A stretch of 64,000 nt of DNA from assembly GCF_900239495.1 (NCBI RefSeq), contig NZ_OENE01000015.1, positions 172,300 through 236,299 of the forward strand. Direction: 5' to 3'. How positions within the stretch are numbered: the first letter of the stretch is position 1; each line of letters opens with the position of its first letter. The translations under genes were made by a program, and so were the position numbers. This document shows positions 9,201 through 15,093 of the stretch, one piece after another. The notes beneath the pieces were generated by a model. It made no database searches and was not told the DNA's origin. It saw only the letters and a program-made list of their open reading frames with translations. This DNA comes from Tenacibaculum finnmarkense genomovar ulcerans. Its GTDB lineage: Bacteria; Bacteroidota; Bacteroidia; Flavobacteriales; Flavobacteriaceae.

Positions 9201-9487
9201 AAGGCTTTATTTGCATTGATAAAACCATCTTGAATAGGCAAATCTTTTACCGCTAATACTGCTGAATTAATATTAGCATCTGAAAAAGCATATTCTTTAC
9301 CTTTACGATTGATAACATTAATTTCTTTTAACTGCTTTCGCAATACCTCAGCAAACAATACTTGCGATTTTCCGCCACGCCATTGCTCTGCTTGTTTTGG
9401 GCTTACATATTGGTAACCCATATTTATAAGCAACTGTAATGCGGGTATTTGCGATACATTATCTTCTATATACGATGGTGTACTCAT
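6233..9487 (-). CDS. hsdR: Type I restriction enzyme R subunit (locus 1)
   Basis: 1084 residues. N-terminal PD-(D/E)xK nuclease (Asp152 in RPDLVLFING, Glu166 and Lys168 in IIECKSP), then a superfamily 2 translocase with Walker A GSGKS (351-355), DEGH box (449-452), FTGTPL (motif III) and ARVNRVYPGKEYGYVVDY (motif VI region), and a long helical C-terminal part. It translocates and cuts unmodified DNA with HsdM and HsdS. It lies downstream of dinD (74 bp) in the same direction. It belongs to a different HsdR lineage from the one at 39590-42766, with little similarity outside the motifs, so the two loci are independent systems. No frameshift or stop was seen. Confidence 0.93.
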   Translation of the reverse strand: MSTPSYIEDNVSQIPALQLLINMGYQYVSPKQAEQWRGGKSQVLFAEVLRKQLKEINVINRKGKEYAFSDANINSAVLAVKDLPIQDGFINANKAFYDLITLGKAFEQSIDGDKKSHTINFIDWVNPANNIFHVTEEFSVFRTGRTDTYRPDLVLFINGIPTVIIECKSPSLTGVKAPVSLGIEQHIRNFSKEGIRSLYVYSNILMSIATNDGSYATTGTSKEFWAKWKEQFTSSETEKAYWLKLKALKNKSLEEAQKNLLFEERTLYVRKSFDGFDTEERLFTEQDKLIYNLCRPARLLDLILNFTLYDDGIKKVARYQQYFGVNNTINRVTKLDATGKRKGGVIWHTQGSGKSLTMVMLAQMLASNADILNPKIILVTDRIDLDDQISDTFKKCKKKVRQAKTGKHLTELLEDSDDAIITTIINKFEATVKNNKKPFTSADIFVLIDEGHRTQYGTFNVSMQRVFPNACFLAFTGTPLMKKEKSTATKFGGYIGKPYTVKDAVEDGAVVPLLYEGRHTQILLNEAPLNTYFEKLAERNNLTKRGRAKLKQKFNTVNELNRADQVIYARALDISEHYTTFFQTHNDNYKPKAQLVAPTIKTALLYKEYLDEIGMVDSAVVVTQSDQREGTEDGYFNENEDKRREDKYLNAMIDKYGDLKTYEKSIINQFKNRDKPEILIVVAKLLTGFDAPNNTVLYLCRSLKEHTLLQAIARVNRVYPGKEYGYVVDYYGNLENLDTALSTYSNLNNFEEEDLDGAITNIKDEIDKLPQAHSELWDIFKTLKGKNLEPTAYEEHLSPEDVRNTFYTKVSQFARLLKLGLSSVDFVTKIASNKIDMYKQDAKFFLKLRVDVTRRYNDDIAYKEFEPQIQKLINKHITTDGEVMKITELVDIFNKEDRDAEVEKIKGKAAQADHIASRTVKAINIKMQEDPIYYRKLADLIKETIAAYHQKRIDEAEYLKRAKEQEYEVFNGHSKNVPDELVNNTVAIAFYNFSTSIFDDIALLKTPFHIEVSLTIDKTVKQYIYLNQKKIIDWHKNEDITGKINIELGDVIYDLHQKFDIDADWDKIDNLIEECLKIAIFKYK

Positions 9488-9561
9488 AAATTTGGTGTCG
9501 TTTTATTTTTTTTCTTTTTCATAGCTTTTGGTAATGTTTTTTTGCTTTTTATTTCGAAAAA

Positions 9562-10401
9562 TTATTTCAGCTTTTTAGGATTTTTTAAACTTTTCTTTTC
9601 ATCGCTTTTTAAGCGTCTATCAATTTTACTTATATCTTCTTCAGGCGGAAGATTTTCTGGTTTTATGCCTCGTGATATTAAAGTATTACGAACAGATTTA
9701 TTATTTGTAATATGTTCTTTAGAAATAGAACTCTCCGTTTTCATATTATTCTCCCTTGCGTTAAAAATGGTGATTTCAGTAGCAAAATCTTTTGCTTTTA
9801 ACAATATAGTAGGCATAAAATCAGCTAAAGGCTTATTTTTATTAACACCCCATTTATCTTTCATTTGCTGAGTAGATTTCCCAAACAATGCCGTATCTCC
9901 TTTGCTACGTATGGTTGCAAAATTTTTGTTACCTCCAGTTTGTTCAAAAATTACTTGTGATAATTCTTTCTCTGTCGATTTTAACTTTTCTCTTGCTTGT
10001 ACACGCTCATGTTCTAATATTTTTTGCTCTATCAATTCTGCTTTACGAGTTTGAACTGCAAAATAACGTTGTGCAAATGCAATGGTCTCTTTACGAGGGT
10101 CTCCGTTTTGAGTTATTAAGTAACAAGCGTATCTTGTTAGCATAATATCAGGGATTTCTTTTTTTGCTCCTTTAGGCATTTGTATCGTTTTCCCGACGTC
10201 GGCAAAATGATTCTCTATTAATTCTCCTGAAAGCTCACAAGCAGTTTTTGCTTTAGAAATTACACTCTGAAAATTATCCCATTTTGAGTACGTTAATAAA
10301 TGTTGTAAATCTCTTGCAAACCAAAATTCTATACCTTCTGGCGTTTTATTGGCGTGTGATTCAAAATTTTCTGTAAGACTATGTATAATTGATGTTTTCA
10401 T
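9562..10401 (-). CDS. dinD: DinD-like DNA damage-inducible protein D
   Basis: 279 residues from the ATG at 10401. The segments EFWFARDLQHLL, MLTRYACYLITQNGDPRKE, FAVQTRKAELIEQ and EQTGGNKNFATIRSKGD match DinD, an SOS-induced protein that in E. coli acts on RecA filaments. The N-terminal part resembles a BRO/KilA-type DNA-binding domain. An in-frame ATG at 10419 would add six residues (MPKIVL), but alignment with relatives as I recall them favours the inner start. It sits between hsdS and hsdR, an unusual place for a housekeeping gene, and is probably carried with the restriction locus. A palindrome lies just upstream. Confidence 0.82.
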   Translation of the reverse strand: MKTSIIHSLTENFESHANKTPEGIEFWFARDLQHLLTYSKWDNFQSVISKAKTACELSGELIENHFADVGKTIQMPKGAKKEIPDIMLTRYACYLITQNGDPRKETIAFAQRYFAVQTRKAELIEQKILEHERVQAREKLKSTEKELSQVIFEQTGGNKNFATIRSKGDTALFGKSTQQMKDKWGVNKNKPLADFMPTILLKAKDFATEITIFNARENNMKTESSISKEHITNNKSVRNTLISRGIKPENLPPEEDISKIDRRLKSDEKKSLKNPKKLK

Positions 10402-10420
10402 TAGTACTATTTTAGGCATA

Positions 10421-10446
10421 CCATTTTCCCGACAGCGGGAAAATGG
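10421..10446. repeat. Palindrome upstream of dinD
   Basis: CCATTTTCCCG-ACAG-CGGGAAAATGG: 11 perfect pairs with a 4-nt loop, between hsdS and dinD. On the minus strand its core (ATTTTCCCGCTGTCGGGAAA) recurs with three changes in 21 bases within the dinD coding region near 10187-10207. It may be a dinD operator, an intra-operon terminator without T-run, or a mobile palindrome. Confidence 0.5.
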
Positions 10447-10460
10447 TAGCTATTATAATT

Positions 10461-11651
10461 TTAAAGTTTTACACGTTTTTTTCCTGTTAATAATTGTTGC
10501 ATTAAGCCTTTTTTCTGATTTTTCAATTGTAATAAATAGGCTTTCTTTTCTGATATTTCAATATCTGATAAATCTATTATTTTTGATATTGCTTTTTGTT
10601 CGGATAATGATGACGGAGCATTAAATTTTATAATTTTTAAATCTTTAAATTTACACATCCAAGTATCACTAACCATTCCTTGTGAATTTCGATAAAATTT
10701 ATGAATCATATCATCTAATTTAAATAGATGACTAAAAAAAACTGAATCACAATTTTCTTTAGGATTTAATATCGTATAAGCAGGACTTACAATACCTTCA
10801 AGATTTGATAAAGCACTTCTACCTTGCCACATTCGCATTGTATTGTAACCAATATCCCCCTTACAAATTCTTTTATATTTTGATTTATTAGAATTTGAAG
10901 TATCTTTTTTATTAGAATTATCTTGAGGATAAACACCTTCTTTACCTACTGATAATAATTCTAAATCTTCTAAACCTGTTTCTTTTCGTTCTGTAAAATA
11001 ATCTCCTAAATTATTTTCCTCCCATTGTTCACTAAACCCTGCCAATCGTTTTTTACCCGATAACAATTCTTGCATAAGCCCTTTTTTACGAAATTGTAAT
11101 TTTTCTATAAGACTTTGCGTGGTTTCGATAGCTTCATCCCATGTCGATAAGATTTTAGCTATTTTTTCTTGCTCTTTTAATGGGGGAAGATGAATAGGTA
11201 AAAGACTATATTCTTTGCTGTTAATTCCTGGTTGTCCACTTCTCACAGACATAACAGAAACCCATTGATTATAAAAACTAGATTCTGTAAAAAGTTTTAA
11301 ATAATAAGGCAATAAGATAGTTTTATCTACTGAAAACTTAATTAAGAAACCTGCATAAACTAATTCTCCATCTTTTTCTTGATACAAGTACGACTTTCCT
11401 GTAGTACTTCCAGTACGAACAAATAAAATATCATCTTTTTTTAAAATAAAATCTTCCCAACCTTTTTCATTAACTGATGTTAATTTATTAGGACTAAATC
11501 TTCCATAATCGTCAATATCAGTAATCCTGATGTATCTTGGTAATTCTTCATTAAATTCTACAGCAGCAGCATTAATACCATAACTTGGTTTTTCTTTACA
11601 GCAATCACCAAGTATTATATTATTCCAACTATTAATTTTTTCGATACTCAT
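10461..11651 (-). CDS. hsdS: Type I restriction enzyme specificity subunit, two-TRD (locus 1)
   Basis: 396 residues from the ATG at 11651, one base after the hsdM stop; an ATG at 11669 overlapping hsdM is also possible. The protein has two target-recognition domains separated by conserved helical spacers: PPLKEQEKIAKILSTWDEAI leading to KKGLMQELLSGKK in the middle, and LSEQKAISKIIDLSDIEIS leading to KKGLMQQLLTGKK at the end. It selects the bipartite DNA target for HsdM and HsdR. The second TRD is not similar to the first. A further half-size HsdS lies upstream of hsdM at 13430-14017. Confidence 0.92.
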   Translation of the reverse strand: MSIEKINSWNNIILGDCCKEKPSYGINAAAVEFNEELPRYIRITDIDDYGRFSPNKLTSVNEKGWEDFILKKDDILFVRTGSTTGKSYLYQEKDGELVYAGFLIKFSVDKTILLPYYLKLFTESSFYNQWVSVMSVRSGQPGINSKEYSLLPIHLPPLKEQEKIAKILSTWDEAIETTQSLIEKLQFRKKGLMQELLSGKKRLAGFSEQWEENNLGDYFTERKETGLEDLELLSVGKEGVYPQDNSNKKDTSNSNKSKYKRICKGDIGYNTMRMWQGRSALSNLEGIVSPAYTILNPKENCDSVFFSHLFKLDDMIHKFYRNSQGMVSDTWMCKFKDLKIIKFNAPSSLSEQKAISKIIDLSDIEISEKKAYLLQLKNQKKGLMQQLLTGKKRVKL

Positions 11652-11652
11652 C

Positions 11653-13167
11653 TTAATATCCCATTTCATTAAGATAAACCTCCATTTGAGATTCTACTTG
11701 GTTTAATTTTTCTTTTAATGCAACTATTTCTTTTTGGGTTTCTGCAATATTTACAGGTTCTTCTTCTACAAAAGTATCAACGTATCTTGGTATGTTTAAG
11801 TTGTAATCGTTTTCTTTTATTTCTTCTAAGGTTGCAACGTAGCTGTATTTGTCAACGGTTTTCCATTCAGAAAAGGTGTTGTAAATTTTGTTTACATCTT
11901 CTTCTCTAAGTTTATTTTGGTTTTTTCCATTTTCAAAATCGTTACTAGCATCAATAAATAATATGTCTGTATTAGTTCCTTTATTTTTATCAAAAATTAA
12001 AATAGATGCAGGAATCCCCGTACCAAAAAATAAGTTTGCTGGTAAACCTATAACGGCTTTTAAAAGATTTTCGTCAATCAGTTGTTTTCTTATTTTCCCT
12101 TCACTACTTCCACGGAATAACACACCGTGAGGCAATATAACCCCCGCTTTTCCATGCTGGTTTAGGGTTTCTATCATGTGCGTAATAAAGGCGTAATCAC
12201 CTTTACTTTTTGGCGGTACACCTCTATGAAAACGCCCATACCTGTCTGATGAAGCGTCTTCTGCTCCCCATTTATCTAAAGAAAATGGCGGATTTGCTAC
12301 AACGACATCAAATTTCATTAAGGTATCATTTTCCACTAATTTAGGCGAATTAATCGTGTCGCCCCATTGAATATTTGCATTATCCATTTCATGCAAAAAC
12401 ATATTCATACGAGCCAGCGCATAAGTAGAACCGCTTACTTCTTGTCCGTTTAAAGATACGTTTGTATTTCCAACTTCTTTGGCAACTTTAAGCAATAATG
12501 AACCAGAACCACAAGTTGGGTCAGCAATACGGTCTCCCGCCTTTGGTTCTACTAATTTTGCTAATAATATTGATACTTCTGATGCTGTATAAAATTCTCC
12601 TGCTTTTTTCCCTCCACCAGCGGCAAAGTTTGAAATTAAGTATTCATAAGCATCACCAATAACATCATTTTCCTCAAGGTTTGAAGGTCTTAAATCTAGG
12701 TCTTGAAAATCTTTTAAAAGATGCTGTAAACGTCTATTTCTGTCTGTTACTTCTCCTAAATTGGCTTCACTATTATAATCAATATTACGGAATACCTTTT
12801 CTAGTTTGGTTCTATTTGCATCTTCTAAAGCTTCTAAACCTATATTTATAATATCTCCAAGATTTTTTTGATTACGTTGCGCATATAAATATTCAAAAGA
12901 TGCTTTTTCAGGCAATGCAAAACGTTCATGTTTAAGAGCTCTATCAATTCTATCCTGATTTCCTTTGTATTTAATTTCGTAGGCTTCTTTTTTCTCTTTA
13001 TTTACATCTGAAATATATTTAATAAAAAGCATTGTAAGTATGTAATCTTTGTATTGTCCTACATCTATTGTTCCTCTAAAGGTGTCGCAGGCTTTCCATA
13101 CTTTGTTATTTATATCTTGTTTTGATAATTTACCTTTACTTGTGTGTGACTCTATTAATTTACTCAT
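11653..13167 (-). CDS. hsdM: Type I N6-adenine methyltransferase subunit (locus 1)
   Basis: 504 residues. The N-terminal HsdM_N domain (KACDTFRGTIDVGQYKDYIL) is followed by the methylase domain with AdoMet motif DPTCGSGS (216-223) and catalytic NPPF (292-295). It methylates adenine in the HsdS-defined target and protects host DNA. It is the first of the hsdM-hsdS-dinD-hsdR-ygjP series on the minus strand. A hairpin lies 16 bp before its start codon and may affect its expression. Intact by length and motifs. Confidence 0.94.
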   Translation of the reverse strand: MSKLIESHTSKGKLSKQDINNKVWKACDTFRGTIDVGQYKDYILTMLFIKYISDVNKEKKEAYEIKYKGNQDRIDRALKHERFALPEKASFEYLYAQRNQKNLGDIINIGLEALEDANRTKLEKVFRNIDYNSEANLGEVTDRNRRLQHLLKDFQDLDLRPSNLEENDVIGDAYEYLISNFAAGGGKKAGEFYTASEVSILLAKLVEPKAGDRIADPTCGSGSLLLKVAKEVGNTNVSLNGQEVSGSTYALARMNMFLHEMDNANIQWGDTINSPKLVENDTLMKFDVVVANPPFSLDKWGAEDASSDRYGRFHRGVPPKSKGDYAFITHMIETLNQHGKAGVILPHGVLFRGSSEGKIRKQLIDENLLKAVIGLPANLFFGTGIPASILIFDKNKGTNTDILFIDASNDFENGKNQNKLREEDVNKIYNTFSEWKTVDKYSYVATLEEIKENDYNLNIPRYVDTFVEEEPVNIAETQKEIVALKEKLNQVESQMEVYLNEMGY

Positions 13168-13182
13168 TTTGTTTTCTTTTTA

Positions 13183-13209
13183 AAAGAGCGGTAAATAATA
13201 CCGCTCTTT
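13183..13209 (-). promoter_or_regulatory. Hairpin in the leader of hsdM (locus 1)
   Basis: AAAGAGCGGTA/TACCGCTCTTT, 11 perfect pairs with a 5-nt loop, ending 16 bp upstream of the hsdM ATG and followed on the minus strand by TTAAAAAG. It could be a terminator of transcripts from the half-hsdS side, a leader attenuator, or an operator. Confidence 0.5.
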
Positions 13210-13311
13210 ATTTGATGTATTAAATATTTAAAAATACACGCTATATTTTCGGAATAGCCTGTGTAAGTCCGAGTCTAAATATCTTTATTTTGATATGTGA
13301 TAAGATTGGTA

Positions 13312-13422
13312 TATTTTTGTTTTTCCACAAACATTGTTTTTATCAGTTCGGTGACAAGCCACTGAGTGTAAACAATACCAACTTAAAGTCTTTAATTCGA
13401 CCAGTTTTAAAGACTTTTTTTT
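13312..13422 (+). ncRNA. Candidate small RNA opposite the restriction operon
   Basis: A plus-strand unit in the gap between hsdM and the half-hsdS: a -7 element TATTTTTG (13312-13319), then a predicted fold closed by ATTGTTT (13333-13339) and AAACAAT (13370-13376) with an inner CAGT..GG/CC..ACTG stem, then the intrinsic terminator at 13385-13422. No convincing frame fits the roughly 100-nt transcript. The terminator is the strongest evidence, since no plus-strand gene lies upstream that would need it. Function unknown; it is antisense to any readthrough from half-hsdS into hsdM. Confidence 0.35.
13385..13422 (+). terminator. Intrinsic terminator without an upstream protein gene
   Basis: AAAGTCTTTAA / TTAAAGACTTT (11 pairs, 11-nt loop) followed on the plus strand by a run of T. 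On the minus strand no T-run follows, so it serves plus-strand transcription. Confidence 0.7.
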
Positions 13423-13429
13423 ATGTCTT

Positions 13430-14017
13430 TTATATTTTTGATTTATTCGTTAATAACTCATTTAAAATTCCTTTTTTAAGCGCTCTTTTTTTTTCAAGTA
13501 TCTGGTTAACGATACTTATTTCCTTATCTAATAATTTCTCAATATTTACAATTTTATTTTGCGCTTCTAATGTTGGCAATGGTATTTCTAAATCTAGCAA
13601 CTCTTTTTTTGTTATAGATATTATTGATGAACCAGAACCCAGTAAAGTTAATTCGTATTGTTTTTGACTAGAATTAAGTATAGAAGCCAAATAATGACCG
13701 TTTACTTTAGTTGCATCTGTTCTTATAATATAAAATAATGATGATGGCATTACCACTCCAAAACTTTCTTGATATGCCCAAGCAAATATTCGTTGTCCTT
13801 TACCCGCTAATATAACATCGTTCGGTTTCAATAAAAATTTACTATCTTTATCTTTCAACTTAACAAAACTATTTTCAAACAAAGTTGGATTAAGGTATTT
13901 ATCAAAATGACTAGAAGTCAAGTACTTTACATCGCCTTTCATTTCTTTCTTTTGATAAAGACCAAATTGGACCGCTGCAATATCGCCAAGGTTAGTTATT
14001 AAAATATCTTTGTACAT
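13430..14017 (-). CDS. Half-size type I specificity subunit (single TRD)
   Basis: 195 residues, about half the size of a normal HsdS. It has one target-recognition domain (residues 5-145; KYLTSSHFDKYLNP, AGKGQRIFAWAYQ, GSSIISITKKELLDLEIPLP) and one C-terminal spacer helix (ALKKGILNELLTNK). It reads toward hsdM of locus 1 but is separated from it by a hairpin and the candidate small RNA. Such half-subunits can dimerise to form a functional HsdS with a symmetric target, or serve as a reservoir for TRD exchange. Its TRD is unlike either TRD of the neighbouring HsdS, so it is not a simple duplication. It could also be a truncated leftover, although it starts and ends cleanly. Confidence 0.8.
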   Translation of the reverse strand: MYKDILITNLGDIAAVQFGLYQKKEMKGDVKYLTSSHFDKYLNPTLFENSFVKLKDKDSKFLLKPNDVILAGKGQRIFAWAYQESFGVVMPSSLFYIIRTDATKVNGHYLASILNSSQKQYELTLLGSGSSIISITKKELLDLEIPLPTLEAQNKIVNIEKLLDKEISIVNQILEKKRALKKGILNELLTNKSKI

Positions 14018-14154
14018 GTCTTCTAATTTTATACAAAGGTATAAATATTTTTCAGAAAACCAACTTTAAATTTAATTTTATTTTATTGTAGCGTCTTTCA
14101 GATCCTAAAATATCTTGATTTTATTGAGTTATACTTAGAGTATTTACAGGATAA

Positions 14155-14453
14155 ATATTTTTAAATTTCAGCTGAAAAAAATATAAAAGAAAATAAGAAA
14201 TAGCATCCGCCAACCTGAATTTAGTTCAGGTTCACATGCTGATTTGTCGTATTTATTCGCTTTTTTCTTGATGATTTTTGTCAATTCGAGTGATTTTAAT
14301 GACTAAAAGGAATTAAAATTATATCGAGAATTTGAATTCTTTTATATTAATGAATTTTAATTGACTTGACTATTAAATAAGTTCTCGATACAATTTTTTT
14401 GAAGGAAAAAATTACTCGAACTGACAGTTTCTTTAATTTTTAACAGGCTCTAA
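14155..14453 (-). repeat. MITE-like repeat, copy 1 (inverted orientation)
   Basis: Noncoding element of about 300 bp. It begins with TTTAAATTTCAGCTGAAAAA and ends in TTTAACAGGCTCTAA, matching the terminal inverted repeats of the other copies (30893, 33267, 39356, 47554, 58290). Inside are the shared modules: a hairpin with AACCTGAATTTAGTTCAGGT and a long dyad running from TCAATTCGAGTGATTTTAAT to ACTCGAACTGACAG. It occupies most of the gene-free gap 14018-14715, at the upstream edge of restriction locus 1. Confidence 0.75.
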
Positions 14454-14550
14454 CAATTATGCTTAATTTATGTAACTCCCCAATAATTATGCTTGATCCA
14501 GAGTTTACTAAAATTATAATAGTTTCTCAAATTATTAAAATTAGCAAAAA

Positions 14551-14644
14551 TGCCTAGCCCCGATTGAAGCAATTGTTTGAGCTCTTTTTTGTTTTTCCTT
14601 TTAAAAACAAAAAAAGCGAGTGCGGAAAGCGGGAAATTGCTTCA
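14551..14644 (+). repeat. Hairpin repeat element (TGCCTAGCCCCGATTG type), copy 1
   Basis: A 94-bp element that starts TGCCTAGCCCCGATTGAAGC and ends GCGGGAAATTGCTTC. The arms GAAGCAATT/AATTGCTTC and GAGCTCTTTTTT/AAAAAAGCGAGTG can form one long imperfect hairpin. Near-identical copies are at 33427-33521 and 58151-58243. No frame is conserved that I can support. Confidence 0.75.
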
Positions 14645-14683
14645 AAAAAAAATCCTGATACAGAACAGAAACTAATAAACAAC

Positions 14684-14712
14684 AAAAAACCTTACTATTT
14701 CTAGTAAGGTTT
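14684..14712 (-). terminator. Terminator of the tRNA-Ser/Pro/Arg unit
   Basis: AAACCTTACTA/TAGTAAGGTTT (11 pairs, 4-nt loop) followed by a T-rich run on the minus strand, 4 bp past the 3-prime end of tRNA-Arg. Confidence 0.8.
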
Positions 14713-14715
14713 AAG

Positions 14716-14789
14716 TGAGCCCTGGAGGATTCGAACCTCCGACCGCCTCCTTAGAAGGGAGGTGCTCTATCCAGCTGAGCTAAGAGCCC
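14716..14789 (-). tRNA. tRNA-Arg (TCT)
   Basis: Minus-strand cloverleaf: GGGCTCT acceptor, AGCTCAGCTGGATAGAGC D-arm, anticodon TCT in loop CTTCTAA, GGTTCGAATCC T-arm. Last of three tRNAs in a row. Confidence 0.94.
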
Positions 14790-14819
14790 GTAGTTTTAAA
14801 GTTGCTACGTACAACTGTG

Positions 14820-14894
14820 TCGGGGTGGCAGGATTCGAACCTGCGACCTCCTCGTCCCAAACGAGGCGCGATGACCGGGCTACGCTACACCCCG
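14820..14894 (-). tRNA. tRNA-Pro (TGG)
   Basis: Minus-strand cloverleaf: CGGGGTG acceptor, anticodon TGG in loop TTTGGGA, GGTTCGAATCC T-arm, CACCCCG 3-prime acceptor strand. Middle of the three-tRNA cluster. Confidence 0.94.
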
Positions 14895-14909
14895 AGTAGT
14901 CATCTTTTG

Positions 14910-14993
14910 CGGAGAGACAGGGACTCGAACCCTGGAACCAGTTACCCGGTTACAGATTAGCAATCTGCTGCATTACCACTCTGCCATCTCTCC
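14910..14993 (-). tRNA. tRNA-Ser (GCT)
   Basis: Minus-strand class II cloverleaf: GGAGAGA/TCTCTCC acceptor, anticodon GCT in loop TTGCTAA, long variable arm, GGTTCGAGTCC T-arm. First of the three-tRNA cluster. Confidence 0.94.
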
Positions 14994-15040
14994 TGAGTGA
15001 TTCAAAAACTATTAAAAGTAATAGTCTCGAATTGCGAGTG

Positions 15041-15071
15041 CAAATATATAACGAATTAAAAGATCTCACAA
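15041..15071 (-). promoter_or_regulatory. Promoter of the tRNA-Ser/Pro/Arg cluster
   Basis: On the minus strand, TTG (15069-15071), 20-nt spacer, TATATTTG (15041-15048): the Bacteroidota TTG/TAnnTTTG pattern, about 48 bp before tRNA-Ser. Confidence 0.7.
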
Positions 15072-15093
15072 GTTTTTTTTGAAAAAAATTTAA

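Noticed and set aside
9449..9871. Plus-strand open frame of 140 codons opposite dinD
   Set aside because: Phe/Leu-rich antisense shadow of the Lys-rich end of dinD and the hsdR start; no family pattern.
13290..13667. Plus-strand open frame of 125 codons opposite the half-hsdS
   Set aside because: It crosses an intrinsic terminator and mirrors a coding gene; composition is that of an antisense frame.
14155..14453. Insertion sequence with transposase
   Set aside because: The element has inverted ends but no open frame; it is non-autonomous.
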